From Gammaproteobacteria bacterium (GTDB lineage: Bacteria > Pseudomonadota > Gammaproteobacteria > Poriferisulfidales > GCA-002705445): a DNA stretch of 7,611 bases. The stretch lies in assembly GCA_002702235.1 (NCBI GenBank), contig NZYO01000015.1, positions 1-7,611 of the forward strand. Direction: 5' to 3'. The position numbers and the translations under genes are program-made. Position 1 is the first letter of the stretch. Every line of letters starts with the position of its first letter. This document shows positions 1 to 6,511 of the stretch, piece after piece. The notes beneath the pieces are model-generated. The model ran no database searches. It saw only the letters and a list, made by a program, of their open reading frames with translations, and had not been told where the DNA came from.

Positions 1-785
1 AAAAAATTTTTTTTACTTGGACTTTCAATCTCACTTTTATGAATTTGATTATTTTTATTGGTTGAAGATTTAAGACTTATTGATATCTTTTCAGCTAATT
101 TTTTAATTTCTTCGAACTTTAGCGAGCCAACTATGACGATTTTTGCGTTTTGTCTTGTAATATAGCTATTATAGAAATTCATTACATCTTTTCTACTTAT
201 TCTTTCGATTGATGAAACATAACCTTCATTTGGATTAGCATAAGGATGCTTACCATATAGTGATTTGTAGAAAAGATTAATTGATACGTCACTTGGATCT
301 GTTGCTCCTTCTTTTATAAATGAAATAAGTTGATTTTTTTGGATTTCAAATTGTTCTTTGGGAAAGTTTGCACTGCTTAAAATTTCAGCGAAAATTTTGA
401 CTGAATTTTTAAAATAATTCTCTTGAGTTAAAGATCTCAGAGAAATTATAGATTTATCTTTATATGAGCTAGCACTAAAGATTGCTCCATTAGATTCAAG
501 TTCGTAAGATATCTCGTCATATTTTTTATTTTTCGTTCCCTCGTTTATTAGCCCATGAGTAAGGTTTGAAAGTCCATTTAGCTTATTATCTTTATTTGAT
601 CCTGCATCAAATATAACCTGGATGTCTACCATGGGAATGGTGCTTGAATTTACATAAAAGACCTCGACTTTATTTTTGGTCAGGAATTTTTTAATTTCCA
701 TATTTGCTTCAGCTTTACTTATCATAAAAATTAAAATAAAAAAAGAAAAAATTATGAACTTATATAATTTTTTATTTATTAACAT
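1..785 (-). CDS. Exported M16-family protein lacking the zinc motif (partial, C-terminus beyond window)
   Basis: The frame is open from an ATG at 785 down to position 1, giving 261 residues without a stop, so the C-terminal part lies outside the window. The chosen start gives a clear signal peptide: basic N-terminus (NKKLYK), hydrophobic core (about residues 9-22), and an AEA cleavage site near residue 27. Starting at the internal ATGs (725 or 701) would lose it. The mature part resembles the first M16 domain, including an HPYANPNEG segment and an IVIVGSL strand. Where active M16 enzymes carry HxxEH, this protein reads THGLINEGT, so the zinc-binding and catalytic residues are absent. In M16 pairs of this kind the non-catalytic subunit usually partners the active one. 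It overlaps the active gene upstream by 14 bases with no clear Shine-Dalgarno sequence, which suggests translational coupling. Substrate unknown. Confidence 0.87.
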   Translation of the reverse strand, partial: MLINKKLYKFIIFSFFILIFMISKAEANMEIKKFLTKNKVEVFYVNSSTIPMVDIQVIFDAGSNKDNKLNGLSNLTHGLINEGTKNKKYDEISYELESNGAIFSASSYKDKSIISLRSLTQENYFKNSVKIFAEILSSANFPKEQFEIQKNQLISFIKEGATDPSDVSINLFYKSLYGKHPYANPNEGYVSSIERISRKDVMNFYNSYITRQNAKIVIVGSLKFEEIKKLAEKISISLKSSTNKNNQIHKSEIESPSKKNF

Positions 786-2091
786 AAGCTACAGTTTTAT
801 TAGTAGGAACAAAGTATTTCTTAGCTACCGACATAATATCTTGGCTTGTGACTGAGCCAACATAGTCAGTAAATTTTTTTATAATGTCTATACTGCCAAC
901 AGTAGTCGAGGTCATACCATATACGTAAGCTTGATAAAAAAGTGAATCTTGTTGGTAAACTTCATATGCTATGACTTGAGCTAGGATCTTATCCAAATCT
1001 CTTTTCGTTACCATACTTTTTTTGTATGAGTAGAGAATGCTTTCAATTTCTTTTTCAAGATTCTTTAAATTTATACCTGATACTGGGCTTGCGTCTACTA
1101 GAAATAAACTATCGTTTCGCGCAAATAGTGAGTAGCTTGAATCTACCGCATATGCTACTTTTTTTTGTCGTATTAATTCTTTACTTAATCTTGAATTATC
1201 ACCGTAACTCAATATCGAGCTTAATACATAAAGTGCAAAACAATCTTTATAGTTCATATCCGACGAGGCAAGGCTTGGGACTTTATAACCAAATATTAAA
1301 TAAGGTTGCTTTCCATCTATTTTTAGATCTGCCAATTTAGTTCCAAATTGCTTTGGTTCCTTTTTATCTTTTCTTACAGGTAATTGCATTGTTTTGATTG
1401 GTCCATAATATTTTTTAACTAATTGAAGTGTTTTTTTTATGTCTACGTCTCCAACAATGACTACAGTGGCATTATTTGGTGAGTACCACCTGTCATACCA
1501 AACTTGAAGATCCTCAACTTCCATAGTCTCTAAATCTTCCATCCAACCTATTACAGGATTATGATAAGGGTTGTTTACAAAAGCTGTTGCATGAAGTTTT
1601 TCATAGGCGATTGCTTCGGATTGATCATCTGTTCTTAACCTTCTTTCTTCTTTAATAACCTCAATTTCCTTAAGAAAATCAGATTTTTTAAGTTGTAGGT
1701 TTTTCATTCTGTCAGATTCCATTTTGATTACATCTTCAAGAAATGATTTTGGAACTGTTTGATAATATGCTGTGTAATCTCTACTTGTAAATGCATTTTC
1801 ACTTCCACCAAATTTTTCAACTTGATCTGAAAATTTTGAGCCTGGAAATTTTTCTGTTCCCTTAAACATCATATGCTCTAAAGCATGAGATATTCCAGTA
1901 ATTCCGTTTTGTTCGTCCCCAGAACCAATTTTGTACCACAAATGAGATGTAACTACAGGGGCACGAGAATCCTTTTTAATTACCACTTTTAAACCATTAT
2001 CAAGAGTTGTGTTCATAGTTTCTGCATAGCTTAAAGTTGAAATAAAAAAGATAAAAAAAATTTTAAATAACGCATTTAATCTTGTTAACAT
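772..2091 (-). CDS. Exported zinc metallopeptidase, M16 family (active subunit)
   Basis: This 439-residue protein is a probable periplasmic zinc endopeptidase of the pitrilysin/processing-peptidase family. Residues 1-23 form a signal peptide (hydrophobic IFFIFFISTL, cleavage after SYA). The inverted zinc motif HxxEH is intact at H69-A-L-E72-H73, and a third ligand, Glu149 in VIKEERR, lies 76 residues after H73, the usual spacing. The second domain (about residues 190-390) has the typical YGDNSRLSKELI segment. Its length matches bacterial two-domain M16B proteins. It is first in a two-gene unit with the zinc-less homologue, which overlaps its 3' end by 14 bases. It is divergent from ftsE across 41 bases. 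No Shine-Dalgarno sequence is visible before the ATG; a TATAAT lies on this strand at 2124-2119. Family assignment is firm; the substrate is unknown, so no symbol is given. Confidence 0.95.
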   Translation of the reverse strand: MLTRLNALFKIFFIFFISTLSYAETMNTTLDNGLKVVIKKDSRAPVVTSHLWYKIGSGDEQNGITGISHALEHMMFKGTEKFPGSKFSDQVEKFGGSENAFTSRDYTAYYQTVPKSFLEDVIKMESDRMKNLQLKKSDFLKEIEVIKEERRLRTDDQSEAIAYEKLHATAFVNNPYHNPVIGWMEDLETMEVEDLQVWYDRWYSPNNATVVIVGDVDIKKTLQLVKKYYGPIKTMQLPVRKDKKEPKQFGTKLADLKIDGKQPYLIFGYKVPSLASSDMNYKDCFALYVLSSILSYGDNSRLSKELIRQKKVAYAVDSSYSLFARNDSLFLVDASPVSGINLKNLEKEIESILYSYKKSMVTKRDLDKILAQVIAYEVYQQDSLFYQAYVYGMTSTTVGSIDIIKKFTDYVGSVTSQDIMSVAKKYFVPTNKTVAYVNK

Positions 2092-2118
2092 AAAGGTTTC
2101 TTAAACAATTTCGTAAAC

Positions 2119-2126
2119 ATTATAAT
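2119..2126. promoter_or_regulatory. Palindromic -10 element serving two divergent promoters
   Basis: The 41-base gap between the M16 peptidase and ftsE contains ATTATAAT, which is its own reverse complement, so a perfect TATAAT reads on the plus strand at 2121-2126 and on the minus strand at 2124-2119. On the plus strand the start point expected 6-8 bases downstream falls on the ftsE ATG at 2133. On the minus strand it gives a leader of about 20 bases to the M16 gene. The -35 matches are weak (TTCTTA at 2098-2103 for ftsE; TTAAAA at 2148-2143 inside ftsE for the M16 gene). In AT-rich DNA a TATAAT can arise by chance, but its position in a very short divergent gap supports function. Confidence 0.5.
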
Positions 2127-2132
2127 ATTAAA

Positions 2133-2780
2133 ATGCTTGAACTTTTAAACATTTACAAAAATTATACTCAAGAAAGTAATATATTACAAAATATCAATTT
2201 TGAAATAAAAAAAGAAAGCTGTGTGCAAATATTTGGAATTTCAGGATCTGGTATAACCTCATTATTTAAAATATTAACCTTAAATGAAAAGGCTTCGAAA
2301 GGATCTATAATTGTTGATGGAAAAAATGTAAATCGAAAAAGTAGATCTGAAAAGCTTAAATTTATAAGAGAAACTGGAATAATATCAGAAGATACAGTTA
2401 TTCTTGAGGATCTAACAGTTATGGAAAATATTGAAATACCTCTAAGAATAAAGGGAGAGTCTTCTAAAATTTCTCAGGCAAAAGTTAGCGAGATACTCAA
2501 AATCCTTAAATTAGAACATAAAAAAAATTCTAAGGGGTATGAATTATCCAGAAGTGAGAAAAGGTTAGTATACATTGGCCGTTGCATCATTAAAAATCCC
2601 AAAATTCTAATTGCAGACAATATTTTTAGTCAAATTGATTCAAACCAAAAAGAAATCATAGAAAAATTAATTAACATTTTGGTAGAGATAAAGACAACTA
2701 TTGTTCTTCTTACGAATGAAAAGCTAATAGAAAACCATAGTTTTTTAAATTTTGATATTAAAGATTTAAGAAGTGACTAA
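2133..2780 (+). CDS. ftsE: FtsE-like cell-division ABC protein with degenerate ATPase motifs (predicted pseudo-ATPase)
   Basis: The 215-residue protein aligns along the whole E. coli FtsE (222 residues) and sits directly before ftsX and rpoH, so its identity as the ftsE orthologue is well supported. FtsE is normally the cytoplasmic ATPase that powers FtsX at the division septum. Here the fold is recognisable (Tyr11 at the A-loop, the EIPL segment near 101-104), but the catalytic motifs are altered. Walker A reads GISGSGITS, with Ile41 replacing the lysine. The Q-loop Gln is Glu86. The signature LSGGE is LSRSE (138-142). The Walker B DE is Asp162-Asn163. The H-loop His is Asn195. The reading frame is intact, with AT-rich codon use like its neighbours, which argues against simple decay. 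ATP hydrolysis is therefore unlikely; ATP binding may also be lost. No Shine-Dalgarno sequence precedes the ATG, which lies 7 bases after a TATAAT, so the mRNA may be leaderless. Confidence 0.9.
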   Translation: MLELLNIYKNYTQESNILQNINFEIKKESCVQIFGISGSGITSLFKILTLNEKASKGSIIVDGKNVNRKSRSEKLKFIRETGIISEDTVILEDLTVMENIEIPLRIKGESSKISQAKVSEILKILKLEHKKNSKGYELSRSEKRLVYIGRCIIKNPKILIADNIFSQIDSNQKEIIEKLINILVEIKTTIVLLTNEKLIENHSFLNFDIKDLRSD

Positions 2781-2781
2781 A

Positions 2782-3672
2782 ATGAATACTACAAAAAATT
2801 ATAATAAATTACTATTTAATTTAAAAAAGCTAAAAAGATATTTTTTTTATAATAAAAGTTATCTTTTCATAAGTATTTCTTATATATCTATTTCTTTTTT
2901 CTTATTCATTTTTCTTAATTTTGCTTCAAGAAACGTTCATACAATGTGGCATTATTTTTATGAGAATACTCAGATGATAATTTTTTTAAAAGCAGATGCT
3001 AATTTAAATGAATTAAACGACCTTAAGGGAAAAATAAATAAAGATAATATAAGTATCAAAATAGTTTCAAAAGAAGAAGCTATCAAAATCGTAAGTGATA
3101 AAAACAATAATTTTACATATAATTTTCCAGATCTTCCTTTTAGTAATATATTAATTTTAAAATCAAATAATTCTTTTAGCTCATCAATTATTAATTTGGT
3201 AAGTCAATCAAATATTGTAGAAAGTCATGTTATTAAAAATCGCGAAAATGTATCTATTCAATATATTAGGGAGATAGGTGAAATTTTATATTACTTATTC
3301 AGTCTTTTTACTTTGTTGCTTATTTTTTTCTCAATAAGGAATTTTGTAAAAGGCTTTTATATGAGATTTTCTAAAGAGCTTAAATTATATATGCAAGAAG
3401 GCGAATCAATTACCTTATTGAGGGTTTTAAATTATATTTTTTTTACAATAATTTTATCTTTTAGCCTAATTGTTAGTTTTTATTCGACAAACATATTATC
3501 AGAATTTATCATTGCCAACGTGAATAAATATACGGAAAACTTTTTATTTCCTCTGGTATTGAAAGAGGTATCAGAAACTACTGTCTTTCTTACTTTTCTA
3601 ATTGGTTTGTTATCTTTAATAATAAATAGCTATAAAATTGCCTCAAAAATATACAATTTCCCTAAAATTTAA
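2782..3672 (+). CDS. ftsX: Cell-division membrane protein FtsX
   Basis: This is a permease-like FtsX, partner of FtsE at the septum, where the E. coli complex activates peptidoglycan amidases through EnvC. From the ATG at 2782 it has 296 residues, shorter than E. coli FtsX (352). Membrane segments lie at about residues 26-48, 166-190, 215-240 and 265-285. A periplasmic domain fills about 50-165, with the usual early IIFLKAD strand and VSKEEAIKI. After the second membrane segment, RFSKELKLYMQEGESITLLR matches the FtsX cytoplasmic coupling region, including its conserved Gly. The sequence is divergent but shows no obvious defect. An alternative GTG at 2773 overlaps the ftsE stop by 8 bases. The ATG is preferred because AAGAAG at 2768-2773 could serve as its ribosome site and it follows ftsE after one base. 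Tight spacing implies co-translation with ftsE. Confidence 0.9.
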   Translation: MNTTKNYNKLLFNLKKLKRYFFYNKSYLFISISYISISFFLFIFLNFASRNVHTMWHYFYENTQMIIFLKADANLNELNDLKGKINKDNISIKIVSKEEAIKIVSDKNNNFTYNFPDLPFSNILILKSNNSFSSSIINLVSQSNIVESHVIKNRENVSIQYIREIGEILYYLFSLFTLLLIFFSIRNFVKGFYMRFSKELKLYMQEGESITLLRVLNYIFFTIILSFSLIVSFYSTNILSEFIIANVNKYTENFLFPLVLKEVSETTVFLTFLIGLLSLIINSYKIASKIYNFPKI

Positions 3673-3684
3673 TATTGTAAGTTA

Positions 3685-3712
3685 TTGATTATATTAAGTT
3701 AATTTGTAATAT
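3685..3712 (+). promoter_or_regulatory. Possible second, upstream rpoH promoter
   Basis: TTGATT (3685-3690) is followed after 16 bases by TAATAT (3707-3712), a weak -35/-10 pair upstream of the CIRCE-controlled promoter. The octamer TATTGATT occurs at 3683 and again at 3710, 27 bases apart, so the two promoters share a repeated -35 region. The match is poor and AT-rich sequence gives many such hits. Confidence 0.2.
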
Positions 3713-3739
3713 TGATTTTTATTAGCACTCTTCTATAAT
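3712..3739 (+). promoter_or_regulatory. Main sigma70-type promoter of rpoH
   Basis: TTGATT (3712-3717, four of six consensus bases) is separated by 16 bases from a perfect TATAAT (3734-3739). Transcription should begin about 3745-3747, only 5-7 bases before the rpoH ATG at 3752. The -10 box lies inside the 9-base loop of the CIRCE operator, so a repressor bound there would block polymerase directly. No Shine-Dalgarno sequence fits in such a short leader. Confidence 0.75.
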
Positions 3740-3748
3740 GAGTGCTAA
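3722..3748. promoter_or_regulatory. CIRCE operator (HrcA-binding inverted repeat)
   Basis: TTAGCACTC (3722-3730), nine bases (TTCTATAAT), then GAGTGCTAA (3740-3748). Both arms match the published CIRCE consensus at all 18 positions and the spacer is exactly the canonical nine bases. CIRCE is the operator of HrcA, a repressor whose activity depends on GroEL, so heat stress relieves repression. The site covers the -10 region and probable start point of rpoH and ends three bases before its ATG. It implies an hrcA gene elsewhere in the genome. Confidence 0.95.
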
Positions 3749-3751
3749 ATT

Positions 3752-4597
3752 ATGAATATGAAATATAACAATTTTGAAATGGCAATATCACCTGCTTCAT
3801 CTGGAGAAGCATATTATTCTTATGTCATGTCTTTACCTGTTTTAACAAAAGAAGAAGAAAAAGAGTTAGCTCAAGATCTATTGGATAATAACAACCTTGA
3901 TTCTGCAAAAAAATTAATTATGCATAATTTGAGGTTTGTTATTTATATAGCTAAGGGTTATTCAGGCTATGGATTAAATGTTAATGACTTAGTTCAAGAA
4001 GGTAATATTGGCTTAATGAAAGCTGTCAAAAAGTTTGATCCTTCCAAAAACGTGAGATTGATAACCTTTGCAGTCCATTGGATAAAATCAGAAATAAATG
4101 AATTTGTAATAAAAAATTGGAAAATAGTTAAAGTAGCAACAACAAAAGCACAGAGAAAACTTTTTTTTAATTTAAGATCTAAGAAAAAGTCTAGTACTTG
4201 GCTAAACAATGACGAAGCGAAATCAATCGCATTAGATCTCGGCGTATCTGAAAAAGATGTAAAAGAGATGGAGTCAAGGTTATCAAATTATGATTTAGCT
4301 GTAGAATCTGAATCTGATGACGAAAATAGTTTTGGGCCAATTGATTATTTAGAAAGTAGCGAACTTCAACCGGATGCAGTTATCGAATTAGAGGACAAAA
4401 CAAAGTACTATGAAGCTCTTAAACTTGCTTTAAGTAATCTTGATGATAGAAGTAAAGAAATAATTTCAACAAGGTGGTTAACTGATAATAAATCCACTTT
4501 GGCTGAACTCTCTGAAAAGTATGGTATTTCCCAGGAAAGGGTAAGACAAATAGAATCAGAATCAATTAAAGCTCTTAAAAAATATATCAAAGTATAA
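3752..4597 (+). CDS. rpoH: Heat-shock sigma factor RpoH (sigma32)
   Basis: This 281-residue sigma factor (E. coli RpoH has 284) directs RNA polymerase to heat-shock promoters. Region 2 is strongly conserved: NLRFVIYIAKGYSGYGL, then DLVQEGNIGLMKAVKKF and the TFAVHWIKSEI segment. The RpoH-specific box QRKLFFNLR is intact at residues 134-142. Region 4 ends in a helix-turn-helix (about 248-272, SQERVRQIE). Residues matching E. coli Ala50, Lys51 and Ile54, involved in chaperone and FtsH homeostatic control, are kept as A52, K53 and I56. Alternative ATG codons are at 3758 and 3779; the first is taken because it best matches the E. coli N-terminus. A CIRCE operator and promoter lie just upstream, leaving a predicted leader of only 5-7 bases. 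This would exclude an E. coli-style mRNA thermosensor involving a long leader. The 3' end overlaps convergent cyoE by 11 bases. Confidence 0.98.
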   Translation: MNMKYNNFEMAISPASSGEAYYSYVMSLPVLTKEEEKELAQDLLDNNNLDSAKKLIMHNLRFVIYIAKGYSGYGLNVNDLVQEGNIGLMKAVKKFDPSKNVRLITFAVHWIKSEINEFVIKNWKIVKVATTKAQRKLFFNLRSKKKSSTWLNNDEAKSIALDLGVSEKDVKEMESRLSNYDLAVESESDDENSFGPIDYLESSELQPDAVIELEDKTKYYEALKLALSNLDDRSKEIISTRWLTDNKSTLAELSEKYGISQERVRQIESESIKALKKYIKV

Positions 4598-5471
4598 CTA
4601 GTAGATTTAAATATCTGTCAGCTATCATAAATCCAAATAATGCCGATAAGTAAATTATTGAATAATTAAATATTTTAAAAGATAAATTATTGCTTTTTGA
4701 AATTTGCATTGAAATTGTCAAATACAAAAAAAATAGATTTAATACGATTGAACCAAATAAATAGAATTTTCCTGAAAAACCAATTAAAAAAGGTAGAAAA
4801 GAGCATACACTCATCATTAATGTGTATAAGGTTATATGAATTCTAGTGAAATTATCTCCATGAGTTACTGGTAGCATAGGAATTTTAGCAGCGGCATATT
4901 CATCTTTTTTTGCAAGAGCCAATGCCCAAAAATGGGGAGGTGTCCACATAAATATAATTAGAAACATAATAACAGCCATGTAATCGACAGAGCCAGTAAT
5001 AGCAGTCCAACCTAATAACGGTGGTGTTGCACCAGCTGCCCCACCAATCACGATATTTTGTGGAGTAGCTCTCTTTAAATACATAGTATATATAAATGCG
5101 TAACCGACCAATGAAGCAAAAGTAAGATAAGCAGTTAATTGATTAACATAAAAGAATAATGTTACAAATCCAATAAATCCAATCACAATTGAGTAAACTA
5201 TCACATTTATTTCTTTGAGCTCACCCGAGGGTAAAGGCCTTTTTTTAGTTCTATCCATAATACGGTCGACTTTTTGGTCAACTAATTGATTAATAGCGCC
5301 AGCTGAGAAAGCCATTAATGCAATTCCTAAGTTAGCAATAATAAGAAGTAAAAAATTAATATTAAGAGGATTTGCTAAAAGCATACCTATTAAAGATGTA
5401 AAAATCATTAAAAGAACTACCCTAGGCTTTGATATTTCAATATATGGCTTTATTGAGGATATATACGACAT
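4587..5471 (-). CDS. cyoE: Protoheme IX farnesyltransferase (heme O synthase)
   Basis: This integral membrane prenyltransferase of the UbiA superfamily transfers a farnesyl group to heme B, giving heme O. It has 294 residues, the normal length, with about nine hydrophobic segments. The first Asp-rich motif is N61-Q-L-V-D65-Q-K-V-D69 followed by R-x-x-D-R-T-x-x-R-P-L-P-S-G. The loop after WTPPHFWALA carries the second conserved charged motif, KKDEYAAAKIPMLPVTHG (about 188-205). It is the last gene of the SURF1-ctaA module, and its ATG follows the ctaA stop after one base with no Shine-Dalgarno sequence, so translation is probably coupled. Because CtaA is adjacent, its product is likely passed on to heme A for an aa3-type oxidase, so the name ctaB would be equally apt. 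Its last codons overlap the end of rpoH. Confidence 0.97.
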   Translation of the reverse strand: MSYISSIKPYIEISKPRVVLLMIFTSLIGMLLANPLNINFLLLIIANLGIALMAFSAGAINQLVDQKVDRIMDRTKKRPLPSGELKEINVIVYSIVIGFIGFVTLFFYVNQLTAYLTFASLVGYAFIYTMYLKRATPQNIVIGGAAGATPPLLGWTAITGSVDYMAVIMFLIIFMWTPPHFWALALAKKDEYAAAKIPMLPVTHGDNFTRIHITLYTLMMSVCSFLPFLIGFSGKFYLFGSIVLNLFFLYLTISMQISKSNNLSFKIFNYSIIYLSALFGFMIADRYLNLLVIL

Positions 5472-5472
5472 T

Positions 5473-6504
5473 TTAATGTTTAATTAAAGATCTGCTATAA
5501 CAATAATTTAATACATACGCTAATGTTATTAAACTTATGAGTAATAATGACGCATTTCCAGTGTGAGCAACTGCTATCTCAATTGGCAAACTATAAACAA
5601 CATTCATTATACCAAGCGCTATTTGAGCTATTAGAAGTAAGAAAATTGTAATACTTAAATATTTTATAAAATCATTTTTAATTAATCTATTTACGTATAT
5701 TAGTGAGAAAACTAAAACACAAAAAGTTACTAAAGCCCAAACACGATGAGTAAAGTGTATAGCAACTCTTGAATATGAATCTAAAACCCCAAACTCATAA
5801 TTTTGATCAGTAAAGTCAACAGAAAATCCACTAATGAAATCCATTTTTGGCCACCATTGAGTATTGCACTTCGGAAAATCTACGCAAGCAAGAGCAGCAT
5901 AGTTTGTACTTGTCCAACCGCCTAGAATTATTTGAATAACTAAAAATAGAAGAGAAACATAAACTATATTTCTTGCATACTTAAAATACTTAAAATCTAA
6001 ATTTATATTTAAAAATACGTGGTTACTAAATATATATGATTTGTGTTTGATAAAAATAAGCCATATTAGTGAAAATATTGATAAGCCGCCAACAAGATGA
6101 AGGGAAACAATAAGGGGTTGAAGTTGTTCAGATACAGTTAGTAAACCTAAAAAAGCCTGAAGTAAAACTAACAATCCAGTAAACATTGATATTTTTTTTA
6201 AATTTTTATAATCGTATTTATAAATAATATAAACGAAGGCCAGAATTACTAGACCGAATATACCTGCAAGATATCGATGTATCATCTCTTTCCATGCTTT
6301 TCCAATATCAACTTGAGAGCCCTTAAAAAGCTGTTCAGCCTCAGTAATTTCGCTTGCTGTCTCTGGAACACCTAATAAAATTCCATAACAACCAGGCCAA
6401 TCTGGGCATCCTAAACCAGCATCCGAAAGTCTTACATAAGCGCCAAAAGTTATAATTGTAAAAACTAAAACTAGCATTATATAAAGTATGTTGTTTATAC
6501 TCAT
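5473..6504 (-). CDS. ctaA: Heme A synthase (COX15/CtaA family)
   Basis: This membrane enzyme oxidises the C8 methyl group of heme O to a formyl group, giving heme A for aa3-type cytochrome c oxidase. At 343 residues it is the usual proteobacterial length, with eight predicted membrane segments in two related halves. Heme ligand candidates are His76 (within ExxH: WKEMIHRYLAG), His136 (SLHLVGG), His253 (FTHRVWA, with His250 close by) and His314 (AVAHTG). Two cysteine pairs are present in the loops: C33/C39 (GLGCPDWPGCYG) and C207/C213 (ACVDFPKC), both typical of COX15-like enzymes. It lies between the CxxxC membrane protein gene (7-base gap) and cyoE (1-base gap), so the four minus-strand genes look like one operon. 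An AGGA 10 bases before the ATG supports the start. Confidence 0.97.
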   Translation of the reverse strand: MSINNILYIMLVLVFTIITFGAYVRLSDAGLGCPDWPGCYGILLGVPETASEITEAEQLFKGSQVDIGKAWKEMIHRYLAGIFGLVILAFVYIIYKYDYKNLKKISMFTGLLVLLQAFLGLLTVSEQLQPLIVSLHLVGGLSIFSLIWLIFIKHKSYIFSNHVFLNINLDFKYFKYARNIVYVSLLFLVIQIILGGWTSTNYAALACVDFPKCNTQWWPKMDFISGFSVDFTDQNYEFGVLDSYSRVAIHFTHRVWALVTFCVLVFSLIYVNRLIKNDFIKYLSITIFLLLIAQIALGIMNVVYSLPIEIAVAHTGNASLLLISLITLAYVLNYCYSRSLIKH

Positions 6505-6511
6505 AATTTCT

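Noticed and set aside
699..725. ATG at 725 or 701 as the start of the zinc-less M16 gene
   Set aside because: The in-frame ATG at 785 adds a complete signal peptide ending in AEA; the later starts would remove or truncate it.
1026..1340. Plus-strand open frame of 104 codons
   Set aside because: It lies antisense within the well-supported M16 peptidase gene, has no family resemblance and is explained as a shadow frame.
3722..3748. Inverted repeat before rpoH read as a transcription terminator of ftsX
   Set aside because: The arms match CIRCE exactly, the loop is the canonical nine bases holding a -10 box, the stem is not GC-rich and no T tract follows.
3994..4209. Minus-strand open frame of 71 codons inside rpoH
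   Set aside because: It is antisense to the most conserved part of RpoH (regions 2 and the RpoH box), with no ribosome site or recognisable product.
4408..4590. Minus-strand open frame of 60 codons at the end of rpoH
   Set aside because: It is antisense to sigma region 4 with no supporting signal; a shadow frame.
4575..4625. Possible bidirectional terminator between rpoH and cyoE
   Set aside because: The region is AT-rich but no stem of convincing length and GC content with a flanking T tract can be drawn.
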